DNA from: Candidatus Daviesbacteria bacterium
GTDB taxonomy: Bacteria; Patescibacteriota; Microgenomatia; Daviesbacterales; UBA10151
DNA length: 33,155 nucleotides
Assembly: GCA_030699125.1 (NCBI GenBank)
Contig: JAUYKM010000006.1
Location: forward strand, 1 to 33,155
Direction: 5' to 3'
Below the pieces are notes generated by a model. It had not been told where the DNA came from. It saw nothing but the letters and a program-made list of their open reading frames with translations, and did no database searches. Within the stretch, counting starts at the first letter, position 1. Every line of letters starts with the position of its first letter. Shown here piece by piece: positions 1-6,744 of the stretch. The position numbers were made by a program, and so were the translations under genes.

Positions 1-1
1 G

Positions 2-2488
2 ACTATATCCACCATTTCTTCTACCCCTGCCGGCAACTATACTATCTCAGTTAATGGCTCACCTTCTGCTGCTGCTAAAAATACCTGCACTCTCACTATT
101 CCCCCTCCCGGGTGCACACTTCCCACAGTAGATATTAAGGCCAATAGCTCTGACGGTCCTGTTAATATTGCTAATAACACTTCGGCAAATCTTACTTGGA
201 CTACTGGCAATTCTCCCACCTCATGTACTGCCTCCGGTGCCTGGTCAGGAGCAAAATCAGTCAGCGGAGGTTCTCAGTCATCTGGCAATCTCCCTGGACC
301 AAACAGCTATAATTTCACTATTACCTGTTCCAATACTTGTGGTTCCAATTCCGATGTAGTAACAATCAATGTCCCCTCACCGAGTACTAATTGCAGTTTT
401 GGCAGTCTCTCCAATCCGGACGGGATTTCCCCCAATCCTGTTCCCTACAACTCCTCCACCTCTACCTATTCTAATACTCAGATTAGCTGGAGCACCGCCT
501 CCTATAACAGCAGTAATGTCTACTATTATAATCCCGGCAGTTGTACTCTAAGTAATTGTCCGTCCAGCGGCTGGACTTTTATCACTTCTGCTCCCGCTGA
601 TGGTACCTGGGATTATGTCTGGAATCCCAACTCTTTTGGTCCCGCCCAAGGCTCTACTCACACCATTGGTATTACTGATTCCAACAATGTTTTAAGATGC
701 GTCAAAGATGTTACTTTTGGCTCCTCCACCCCTCCTCCAGCTTCTTCCAGCTGCACTGGTATTTCCGGACCAAATACCCTGCTTTTACAAGGCGGAAAAG
801 CCACAGGCACGTATGCTGCCAACTTTGGCGGTGATAGTACCAATTTAGTATTCCACTGGAGTGACAATCAAGGCAGTACTGATGATACAGTCGACAATGA
901 TGTGAATTGGACCTTCTATAATACCGGCTCCTATACCCTTTCTGCCACCTATTCCAATGCCACTGGTTCAGGCTCTTGCGGCTCAAAAAATATTCAGGTA
1001 GTCCAACCCAGTTCAATTTGTGCAGAATTTGATGTTACCCCAGATCCAACTTATGTTAATACAAATGCAATAATAAGACCTCTTGTTTCTAACTATTCTA
1101 TTATCTCCAGAATTGATGTTCGTTACTATAAATATCCCCAGCCAGCTGCTCCTCCATTTACAGAAAGTAATTGGCAATCAATAAAGACGCTTCAGGGTAC
1201 ACAACACTGTGTTAGCGGGCATGTAGTAGAATCCGATGGTGAACCTGATGAATTTATTTGTGATGTTTATGATCCAAATACTTTTGATTGGACTGAGAAT
1301 CAGAAAACTACTGATTGGAAAACACCTAATTACGAAGGATATTATTATTTAGGGATGGAGGTTTACGGTGCGGATGGTACTAAAATTGCCGGCTGGAACA
1401 GCGGTGATACCACAGACTGTACTGAGGTTATTCGTATTCGGGATGATAGTACCTGCATACAAAATAAACCTGTATACCCGGATAACCTTAACGCTTCTGT
1501 CATAAATGATGACGATGTACTGCTGCAATGGCAGATAAGAAATAGCAATGGTAGCGTAAACGACTCTGAACAAGCTTATATAAGCACTCAAGCAGGATTT
1601 ACCCCATCCTCCTCAAACAGGGTGGTTTCCCGTCTTAAAGCAGGCAGTAGTTTATCTGTTACAGATAGCTCTTCCACACTTTCCAATTTAAAAAATCCTG
1701 TCTTTTATAAAGTATCTGCTTTTAACAATGCTTCTCCTGGTGAATCTCCGTTCTCCTCCACTCAAGGTATGGCACCCTTACCTTTTGATACAGATACTTG
1801 TTCCTTAAGTAGTAGTCCAACAACAGCTACTAATTTTAATATCTCTGGTAGTACTTTTACCTGGAGGAAACCTTCTATTGCCTTTGCTACATATAGTGGA
1901 TGGAGAGTGGTAAATAATAATGGTTTAATCTTTGATGTCCCGGCTAGTGAGGTAACCGAAAGTTTTTATGACTCAAATAATAGGCAAATCACCTGGACCA
2001 TGCCCACTCTAATAGCAGGTACTTATTATATCCAGGCTTATGCCGTTTTATGTGATGGAAAAATGTATTTTGGACCAATCTCTAATACAGCTGTCTTAAG
2101 TACCTCAACTAGTGCTGCCTCAGCCCCCACCACAGCCCCATCAGGAGTTACTACCACCATGGGTGGAGGTTTTAAAGACCAACAACCTGTTATCACCAGC
2201 TGGACTGATACTAATACTAATGAAGCTGGTTTTCACCTTTATAGAAGTACAGAATCGTTAGATCCTGCAAAGAGAACAGCAGCTACAAATTATTCCCTTA
2301 ACAATGCTCTTTTTGAGAACCTGCCTGCCGGAACTTATTACCTGGCAGTTAAAGTGACTAATAATTGTGGGGTTGGCTGGTCAAATTATGTAAAAGTTGA
2401 TTTGACTTTGACCGTCAAGCCCTGGATTCAGACCACTGGCGGAGATGTCCATTCCAATGTTAGAATTAATACACCGGGAGGACCATGA
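2..2488 (+). CDS. Ig-like/FN3-like surface protein, 5' truncated by window edge
   Basis: The frame is open from base 2 to the stop at 2486-2488 (828 codons), so the real start lies outside the window; the GTG at 902 is internal. The composition is rich in Ser, Thr, Asn and Gly with scattered Cys, as in secreted beta-sandwich proteins. An Ig-like module near the left end (VDIKANSSDGP, then a TCTASG stretch and TCSNTCGS) matches a type common on CPR surface proteins. Two fibronectin-III-like segments lie at about residues 495-590 and 730-805 (for example EAGFHLYRST then LPAGTYYLAVKV). The protein ends with PWIQTTGGDVHSN, a tail I recall from CPR extracellular proteins. It has no C-terminal membrane anchor. 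The stop overlaps the next start as ATGA, suggesting coupled translation. It is probably an adhesin or envelope protein, but the ligand cannot be read from sequence. Confidence 0.8.
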   Translation, partial: TISTISSTPAGNYTISVNGSPSAAAKNTCTLTIPPPGCTLPTVDIKANSSDGPVNIANNTSANLTWTTGNSPTSCTASGAWSGAKSVSGGSQSSGNLPGPNSYNFTITCSNTCGSNSDVVTINVPSPSTNCSFGSLSNPDGISPNPVPYNSSTSTYSNTQISWSTASYNSSNVYYYNPGSCTLSNCPSSGWTFITSAPADGTWDYVWNPNSFGPAQGSTHTIGITDSNNVLRCVKDVTFGSSTPPPASSSCTGISGPNTLLLQGGKATGTYAANFGGDSTNLVFHWSDNQGSTDDTVDNDVNWTFYNTGSYTLSATYSNATGSGSCGSKNIQVVQPSSICAEFDVTPDPTYVNTNAIIRPLVSNYSIISRIDVRYYKYPQPAAPPFTESNWQSIKTLQGTQHCVSGHVVESDGEPDEFICDVYDPNTFDWTENQKTTDWKTPNYEGYYYLGMEVYGADGTKIAGWNSGDTTDCTEVIRIRDDSTCIQNKPVYPDNLNASVINDDDVLLQWQIRNSNGSVNDSEQAYISTQAGFTPSSSNRVVSRLKAGSSLSVTDSSSTLSNLKNPVFYKVSAFNNASPGESPFSSTQGMAPLPFDTDTCSLSSSPTTATNFNISGSTFTWRKPSIAFATYSGWRVVNNNGLIFDVPASEVTESFYDSNNRQITWTMPTLIAGTYYIQAYAVLCDGKMYFGPISNTAVLSTSTSAASAPTTAPSGVTTTMGGGFKDQQPVITSWTDTNTNEAGFHLYRSTESLDPAKRTAATNYSLNNALFENLPAGTYYLAVKVTNNCGVGWSNYVKVDLTLTVKPWIQTTGGDVHSNVRINTPGGP

Positions 2489-4212
2489 TGGGAATTAGAA
2501 TCAAGCAACTGGAATTAAGAATTAAGGTCTTTTTAAGCTTTTTCATATTAGCTTTATTCTTTACTGCGACAGCAGGAGCTGTGCTCATTCTTTATTCTTT
2601 ATTCTATCACCCTACCTTTGCTCAAGTTCAAAGCTGCGGCTCAGTTACCACCCAGCCCAGGGCACAGGGACTGGTGTCCACACAAACTGTCACAGGCAAA
2701 TTTTATACTTCATCCGGGGGCTGTATTGTCGATGAAAGAGCTTCTTTTGTCTCATTCAGAATACCTGACTATGACAGATTAAAATCACTCTATTTTACTC
2801 AGGCTAAGGAAAGTGGTGCTTTAAAGAAAATTGCCATTACGGGTAATGCCACCCAGGGCAGTTTAAGTCTGACTACCAATACCGCAGCTCATATCAGTGG
2901 GAATATGAGCTTATCCGGCAATATCTCAGGTAGCGCCACCGGTATTATCTTTATTGACGGCAAACTGGATATTACCCAAAACTTCGCTTACGGCGGGGGA
3001 AATTACGGGGTAGTATTGGTGGTCAAAGGTAATGTGGTGATAGCTCCGACTGTCAACACGGTGAATGCGGTCATTATCTCCGAGGGGGTAATTTATACAG
3101 CCGGAGAATTTTGTTCCACCAGCTCCACCAACGCTCCTCAACTGACCATCAATGGCAGTCTTATTTCTCTTAATCCGGACAGCCGGATCAGGTTTTGCCG
3201 CAACCTGACAGACAACAGTCTGCCTGCTGAAATCATCAACCACCAACCAAAATATGTGGTCATTTTAAGAAATATCTTCTCGGAAAAGTTCAGAAAGTTT
3301 TCCGAAATTACCGGCACAGCTCTTCCAGCAACGTCTCCCTCTCCCACCACTCCTACTCCTACCCCAACTTCCACCCCAACTCCTACTCCTACCCCAACAA
3401 GCACTCCCACACCAGCCCCCACTTCTACTCCTACTAACTGTTCTGATAATGCAGGGGTAGTAACTTGCAACTATGCTGGTACTCAACAAACATGGGTTGT
3501 ACCAACTGGTGTAACTTCTATTAGTGTCGACGCCAAAGGTGCCCAAGGAAGTAATGGTAATCGAGGTGCAATTGGTGGAAAAGGGGCGCGTGTCATAGCA
3601 ACCATTAGTGTTACTGCAGGAGAGACTTTGTATATCTATGTAGGCGGACAGTCTCTTGGGAGGTCGGGTGGATATAATGGAGGAATGACAGGCGGCACAG
3701 ATCCATCAAGTGATCTTGCCGGAGGTGGCGGAGGTGCATCCGACATCCGTAAAGGCGGTACAGCGATTAATAATCGTGTTGTGATTGCGGGTGGCGGTGG
3801 TGGCGGCGGTTCGGAATGTTCCGCATGCTTAAACAGAGGAGGATCAGGCGGAGCTGGTGGCGACCCTCTAGGTAAGATTGGATCAAATGGAGCCGGAACT
3901 TATAGAGGATACGGCGGCGGTGGTGGTACTATGACTGGCGGCGGAAGCGGAGGTGCAAGCGGTGGGGGTGCTTCAACTGCAGGTTTTAGTCCTGTTAGTG
4001 CTGGTAGTGGTGGAACTGGAGGAAATGGCGCTGGCAACGGTGGCGGCGGTGGCGGCGGCGGTGGCGGCTATTATGGCGGTGGCGGCGGCGGTGGCGGTGA
4101 TAATGCCGGCAGTGCTGCTGGCGGTGGCGGTGGCGGTGGCGGATCCAGCTATGGTGATACATTTACCAGCGGCTATCAAAGTGGTAACGGTCAAATTATT
4201 ATCACATATTAG
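2485..4212 (+). CDS. Signal-anchored protein with Pro/Thr linker and glycine-rich C-terminal domain
   Basis: The protein has 575 residues. A hydrophobic segment at about 13-40 followed by HPTFAQ looks like a signal peptide or signal anchor. Residues 50-275 are repetitive beta-type sequence (GNMSLSGNISGS, IFIDGKLDITQNF, VLVVKGNVVIAP) with the look of a beta-helix or polymer-forming domain. A linker of Pro-Thr-Ser repeats covers about 282-315. The rest begins TWVVPTGVTSISVDAKGAQG and becomes extremely Gly-rich, matching the glycine-rich family PF12810 by recognition. The start ATG overlaps the upstream stop (ATGA). The pairing suggests two parts of one surface structure. The upstream protein ends at a tail that in related proteins I would expect to continue into a beta-helix region like this one, so the pair may descend from one split gene (inference). 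Confidence 0.8.
   Translation: MMGIRIKQLELRIKVFLSFFILALFFTATAGAVLILYSLFYHPTFAQVQSCGSVTTQPRAQGLVSTQTVTGKFYTSSGGCIVDERASFVSFRIPDYDRLKSLYFTQAKESGALKKIAITGNATQGSLSLTTNTAAHISGNMSLSGNISGSATGIIFIDGKLDITQNFAYGGGNYGVVLVVKGNVVIAPTVNTVNAVIISEGVIYTAGEFCSTSSTNAPQLTINGSLISLNPDSRIRFCRNLTDNSLPAEIINHQPKYVVILRNIFSEKFRKFSEITGTALPATSPSPTTPTPTPTSTPTPTPTPTSTPTPAPTSTPTNCSDNAGVVTCNYAGTQQTWVVPTGVTSISVDAKGAQGSNGNRGAIGGKGARVIATISVTAGETLYIYVGGQSLGRSGGYNGGMTGGTDPSSDLAGGGGGASDIRKGGTAINNRVVIAGGGGGGGSECSACLNRGGSGGAGGDPLGKIGSNGAGTYRGYGGGGGTMTGGGSGGASGGGASTAGFSPVSAGSGGTGGNGAGNGGGGGGGGGGYYGGGGGGGGDNAGSAAGGGGGGGGSSYGDTFTSGYQSGNGQIIITY
4041..4143 (+). repeat. GGTGGCGGC-type tandem glycine codon tract
   Basis: Runs of GGT and GGC codons inside the glycine-rich domain form an imperfect trinucleotide and nonanucleotide repeat. 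It is in frame and codes Gly with a few Tyr, Asp, Asn, Ala and Ser. Such tracts are prone to length change by slippage in multiples of three. Confidence 0.8.
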
Positions 4213-4236
4213 TTTACAGATTTAGGATTGCCATCT

Positions 4237-4260
4237 TTACTTCCCAAAATTTCTTTTTTG
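4237..4260 (-). repeat. uppS-tail repeat copy R1
   Basis: This 24-bp element reads, on the minus strand, Gln-Lys-Arg-Asn-Phe-Gly-Lys-stop, the same as the true C-terminus of uppS at 6721-6744. The codons are CAA AAA AGA, AAT TTT GGG and AAG TAA. It lies between the stop of the glycine-rich gene and the stop of the AbiEii-like gene, at the outer edge of TA module 1. The inner sequence can also fold weakly (CCAAAA with TTTTGG), but no T-run follows, so a terminator is unlikely. Confidence 0.7.
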
Positions 4261-4280
4261 GATTAGAAATGGGAGTGAGA

Positions 4281-4952
4281 TTACGGTTTGATTTTAAGCA
4301 GCAGATTGCGGGAAAGATCCTGGTAGAATTTTACAAATGCCTCTCTGTTAAAAGGGGTATGCATTTTAGGAAAGGTTTTAAACTGTCCCACATCAGCAAT
4401 AACATTGGCAAAATATAACTCGGACAGTCCGGTGTCTTTTTGTTTGGTTTTCTCAAACATTTCATCAAAGCTTAACTCTGTTTGGGTGAAGATCATATAA
4501 AGGTCAATATAATCTTTTGGCTCAAGCCTGCCAAATACTGCCAGAATTTTATTCGTTGTAATATTAATAAGTGAATCAACTGCAATATTATCAACATGGG
4601 TAATTTCCCCGAAGTGAACCGGTTGTTCTTGTACAACATCAATTTTTTGCCTCCATCTATCTTTAGTATTTTCCAGATAAATCTCGCTGTATGTTTGAGA
4701 TCTTGCTTGGATACTCATTGTCGCATTGGTTTTATCCGCAATTTCCTGTATGGTAGTACGGAGTACCAAAGAGTCAAACGGCGAAAGGCTAAAAAAGTCC
4801 AAATCCTGACTTTCCCTATGAGCCAGATAAAAAGCAGCTAAACAGGTTCCTCCGGTGAAGAAAAACGTTTTAGCAAATTCTGAAGCAAAAAAAAGCTGCA
4901 AAATAGTAATCTGATGAGGTAGTAAAATTGAATTATCTTTAAGGCTGTACAT
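4281..4952 (-). CDS. AbiEii-like nucleotidyltransferase toxin
   Basis: The protein has 223 residues from an ATG at 4952; a longer TTG start at 5033 is possible but lies deep in the upstream gene. The motif FTGGTCLAAFYLAHRESQDL followed by DFF is the GG...HR.S.DLDFF signature of the AbiEii/COG2253 nucleotidyltransferase-like family (PF08843). Members are toxins of type IV or related TA pairs and act by transferring nucleotides to tRNA or other targets in characterised cases. It overlaps the DUF6922 gene by 14 bp on the same strand, and GGGGAT lies just ahead of the ATG. It forms the toxin half of the first of three TA modules. The assignment is secure at family level; the target is unknown. 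Confidence 0.8.
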   Translation of the reverse strand: MYSLKDNSILLPHQITILQLFFASEFAKTFFFTGGTCLAAFYLAHRESQDLDFFSLSPFDSLVLRTTIQEIADKTNATMSIQARSQTYSEIYLENTKDRWRQKIDVVQEQPVHFGEITHVDNIAVDSLINITTNKILAVFGRLEPKDYIDLYMIFTQTELSFDEMFEKTKQKDTGLSELYFANVIADVGQFKTFPKMHTPFNREAFVKFYQDLSRNLLLKIKP

Positions 4953-5193
4953 GATATCCCCAAACCTGTAATGCTCTTTGCCAGGCGCTTTTAACAGTTT
5001 TGGGTAAGGATAACCTGGAAAAGTAACGTACAATATCAGAAACTGTCAGATATTTGAAAATGTCTTTATAGTGTGCATGGGTCAGAATACGTCCAATCAG
5101 CCACCTTTTTTCCACCTCATTTTTCCCCTTGAGGATGGCATGAATTTGTGCATCAGTCAGATCATAATCCCAAAGAAAATATGGTGTTTTCAT
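4939..5193 (-). CDS. DUF6922-like small protein, probable antitoxin partner of AbiEii
   Basis: This is an 84-residue protein beginning MKTPYFLWDYDL. The pattern WDYDLT...I..IL.G....KRWLIGRIL.HA...D..KYL matches the DUF6922 family by recognition. Such proteins usually sit directly upstream of AbiEii-type nucleotidyltransferases, which suggests an antitoxin or regulatory role (inference from context). It is followed with a 14-bp overlap by the AbiEii-like gene. A -10-like TACAAT (5201-5206, minus strand) ends 7 nt before the ATG, so the mRNA may be leaderless; I see no good -35 box. Confidence 0.7.
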   Translation of the reverse strand: MKTPYFLWDYDLTDAQIHAILKGKNEVEKRWLIGRILTHAHYKDIFKYLTVSDIVRYFSRLSLPKTVKSAWQRALQVWGYHVQP

Positions 5194-5289
5194 ATCTATA
5201 ATTGTATCACATGCACATAAATAGTTGACCTTCCAATTCCTTCCTAAAATAATTCCCAGTTTTCAGTTGCCAATTTAGAAGCCTACCTT

Positions 5290-5313
5290 TTATTTCCCAA
5301 AATTTCGCTTTTG
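5290..5313 (-). repeat. uppS-tail repeat copy R2
   Basis: This 24-bp copy has the same orientation as R1 and again encodes Gln-Lys-Arg-Asn-Phe-Gly-Lys-stop, but with codons CAA AAG CGA, AAT TTT GGG and AAA TAA. It separates TA module 1 (AbiEii) from module 2 (HigBA). Its differences from the other copies are all synonymous. Confidence 0.7.
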
Positions 5314-5331
5314 GTTTTGATAATTAAAACC

Positions 5332-5355
5332 CCGCAAGGCTAAACCTTGTACATC
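5332..5355 (+). repeat. Short hairpin repeat CCGCAAGG-N5-CCTTGTAC
   Basis: The stem CAAGG/CCTTG has a 5-nt loop. A close relative in inverted orientation lies at 29518-29542 next to the recF 3' end, so the same small element occurs at both TA-bearing loci. It lies between repeat R2 and the HigB-like gene, and no T-run follows it. Confidence 0.5.
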
Positions 5356-5383
5356 TGCTAGAAACCACTTATCCTTAAAATAT

Positions 5384-5617
5384 ATGACCAAAGTTGTCTA
5401 TTACATAACTACCAATAAAGAAAATCCAGTAAGTGATTTTTTAGATAGTCTAACTTCTTCTCAGCAAGCTAAAATATTACGCATAATTTTTTATTATGTT
5501 AATCTTCAACAGGATTCTGTTTTATTACTTCATGGTTTTATGAAAAAATCACAAAAGACTCCTGTTAAAGAAATAGAAAATGCACTTTACCGTCTTAGAG
5601 ATTGGTTAAGTGAATAA
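5384..5617 (+). CDS. HigB/Gp49-like (RelE superfamily) toxin with internal deletion
   Basis: The protein has 77 residues. Its N-terminus (KVVYYITTNKENPVSDFLDS) and C-terminus (LLLHGFMKKSQKTPVKEIENA) are both typical of the phage Gp49-like/HigB family (PF05973). Family members are usually about 105-120 residues. The central part, which normally carries the KxLxG..LWEIR and RVIY strands with the basic catalytic residues, is missing: sequence passes directly from AKILRI to FYYVNLQQDSV. The frame is intact, so this looks like an in-frame loss of about 35 codons that should abolish mRNA cleavage. It precedes the higA-like gene, the toxin-first order usual for higBA. A naturally minimal form cannot be excluded. 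Confidence 0.75.
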   Translation: MTKVVYYITTNKENPVSDFLDSLTSSQQAKILRIIFYYVNLQQDSVLLLHGFMKKSQKTPVKEIENALYRLRDWLSE

Positions 5618-5645
5618 AAACTATCTATCTACACAAAAAGCTATC

Positions 5646-5674
5646 TTGACAAATGATATCATAAATGATATCAT
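5646..5674 (+). promoter_or_regulatory. higA promoter with twin palindromic operator
   Basis: TTGACA (5646-5651), a 17-bp spacer and TATCAT (5669-5674) sit 9 nt before the higA ATG at 5684. The palindrome ATGATATCAT occurs twice, at 5653-5662 and 5665-5674, 12 bp apart. It fills the spacer and the -10 box, a good site for autorepression by the XRE antitoxin. Transcription would start about 2-3 nt before the ATG. Confidence 0.7.
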
Positions 5675-5683
5675 TTTTGTATA

Positions 5684-5971
5684 ATGAAAAACAGATTAAT
5701 TTATACATTCCAAGAGGATCTTGCCAAAAGACTTAAAAATCCCAAGTTTAAAAAAGCTTGGGATGAATCTGAAGTAGAGTATCAGCTTGCTATCAAATTA
5801 ATAGAAACAAGATTGAAAAGAAAAATGTCTCAAAGAGAGCTTGCCAAGAAGGTGAGGACATCTCAAGCTGCAATCTCAAGAATTGAAGGAATGAACGGAA
5901 ACCCATCCTTACATCTACTTAAAAGGATTGCCCAGGCTCTGGGGGAAAAACTGCAAATTTCTTTATCTTAG
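5684..5971 (+). CDS. higA: HigA-like XRE-family antitoxin
   Basis: This is a 95-residue protein with a helix-turn-helix of the Cro/C1 type at about residues 45-92: KMSQRELAKKVRTSQAAISR, then IEGMNGNPSLHLLKRIAQAL. The N-terminal half (EDLAKRLKNPKFKKAWDESE) is the usual toxin-contact region of HigA-type antitoxins. It follows the HigB-like gene by 66 bp and has its own strong promoter, so it can be made independently of the toxin. With the toxin apparently crippled it may survive as an orphan repressor or anti-addiction factor. A TATAAT at 5680-5685 overlaps the start codon and is not the working -10 of this gene. Confidence 0.85.
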   Translation: MKNRLIYTFQEDLAKRLKNPKFKKAWDESEVEYQLAIKLIETRLKRKMSQRELAKKVRTSQAAISRIEGMNGNPSLHLLKRIAQALGEKLQISLS

Positions 5972-5989
5972 CCGCCAAAAAGTAAAGCG

Positions 5990-6013
5990 TCACTTCCCAA
6001 AATTTCTTTTTTG
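5990..6013 (-). repeat. uppS-tail repeat copy R3
   Basis: This 24-bp copy is in the same orientation as R1, R2 and R4 and encodes Gln-Lys-Arg-Asn-Phe-Gly-Lys-stop with codons CAA AAA AGA, AAT TTT GGG and AAG TGA. It differs from R1 only in the stop codon. It separates TA module 2 from module 3 and abuts the -35 box of the AbrB-like gene. Confidence 0.7.
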
Positions 6014-6016
6014 GGG

Positions 6017-6053
6017 TTGACAAGTATGACGAAAATATGTAGTATTGTCATAC
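6017..6053 (+). promoter_or_regulatory. abrB/PIN module promoter with inverted-repeat operator
   Basis: TTGACA (6017-6022), 17 bp and TAGTAT (6040-6045) are followed 9 nt later by the ATG at 6055. A perfect 7-bp inverted repeat, GTATGAC (6024-6030) and GTCATAC (6047-6053), brackets the -10 box. This fits binding by the dimeric AbrB-type antitoxin and autorepression. Confidence 0.7.
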
Positions 6054-6054
6054 C

Positions 6055-6303
6055 ATGCAACAGGTTACAGTCGGTACTAAATATCAAATAGTCATCCCTA
6101 AAGAAGTCAGAAAAAAGGTTTTAGGTTTAAAACCAGGCACCAAAGTTGGCATATATGCAACTGATAAATCTTCTATCAGAATAGATGCTCAACCAAAAAG
6201 TTGGATAGATCGTACCCGTGGGATGATGAAAGAAGCGTGGAAGGATATTAATACTACAAAATACCTCGAGGATCTAAGGAATGAATGGGAACATAAATCA
6301 TAA
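6055..6303 (+). CDS. SpoVT/AbrB-domain antitoxin
   Basis: The protein has 82 residues. Residues 1-47 (VTVGTKYQIVIPKEVRKKVL, then GLKPGTKV) form a swapped-hairpin AbrB/MazE DNA-binding domain. The tail, with WIDRTRGMMKEAW and EDLRNEW, would wrap and inhibit the toxin. It overlaps the PIN gene by 23 bp, the classic arrangement of an AbrB-PIN (VapBC-type) operon. It likely represses its own promoter through the inverted repeat at 6024-6053. Confidence 0.9.
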   Translation: MQQVTVGTKYQIVIPKEVRKKVLGLKPGTKVGIYATDKSSIRIDAQPKSWIDRTRGMMKEAWKDINTTKYLEDLRNEWEHKS

Positions 6304-6715
6304 ATTGGTTGCTCTGGATAGTAATATTTTTATCTATAACCTTGAAGAAAATCTCGAGTTTGTAAAGTTCACAGACATAATTTTTCAAAACTTAAGTGCT
6401 AATAAACTAAAAGCTACTACAAGCATTCTTAGTCTAACTGAAATTTTATCCTACCCAAAAACAGAGAGTGTAGTTAAAGAAATTACCAGTGATTTTTTTA
6501 GTACACCCAATCTTTTAGTTTTAGAAGTTAATCGCGAGGTAGCACTGGAGGCAGCACGGATTAGAAGAAAATATGCCTATCGTTTACCAGATTCAATTCA
6601 GCTTGCCACTGCTTTAGTTACAAAAGCTACAGCTTTTATCACCAATGATTCCAGATTAAAACGCTTTAAAGAACTCAAAATCATCCTAACAAAGGATCTG
6701 ACAATCGAGAGCTGA
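6281..6715 (+). CDS. PIN-domain toxin (VapC-like)
   Basis: This is a 144-residue PIN-domain ribonuclease. All four acidic residues expected in the active site can be placed: Asp13 in VALDSNIFIY, Glu54 in LTEIL, Asp104 in LPDSIQLATA and Asp123 in ITNDSRL. Members bind Mg or Mn and cleave structured RNA such as tRNA or rRNA; the target here is unknown. AAGGA lies immediately before the ATG, and translation is probably coupled to the overlapping antitoxin. Its stop is only a few bases from the stop of uppS on the other strand, so the two genes are convergent. Confidence 0.9.
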   Translation: MNGNINHKLVALDSNIFIYNLEENLEFVKFTDIIFQNLSANKLKATTSILSLTEILSYPKTESVVKEITSDFFSTPNLLVLEVNREVALEAARIRRKYAYRLPDSIQLATALVTKATAFITNDSRLKRFKELKIILTKDLTIES

Positions 6716-6720
6716 TATCT

Positions 6721-6744
6721 TTACTTCCCAAAGTTGCGCTTCTG
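6721..6744 (-). repeat. uppS-tail repeat copy R4 (functional copy in uppS)
   Basis: These are the last seven codons and stop of uppS: CAG AAG CGC, AAC TTT GGG and AAG TAA. R1-R3 encode the same peptide with synonymous codons. R1 also shares the bases ATCTTTA that run into the repeat. The element is therefore derived from, or supplies, the end of uppS. Confidence 0.75.

Noticed and set aside
902-2488. A separate gene starting at the GTG at 902
   Set aside because: The same frame is open back to base 2 with similar composition and an Ig-like module, so this GTG is internal.
3138-3546. Open frames opposite the Pro/Thr linker and glycine-rich region
   Set aside because: They are low-complexity shadows of the repetitive plus-strand coding sequence.
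4237-4260. The uppS-tail repeats as rho-independent terminators
   Set aside because: A weak AT stem is possible, but no T-run follows in either direction, and the codon-level conservation explains the sequence better.
4953-5033. AbiEii start at the TTG at 5033
   Set aside because: It would overlap the DUF6922 gene by 95 bp; the ATG at 4952 has GGGGAT upstream and the usual short overlap.
5680-5685. TATAAT as the higA -10 box
   Set aside because: It overlaps the start codon and is 28 bp from TTGACA; TATCAT at 5669-5674 has the correct 17-bp spacing.
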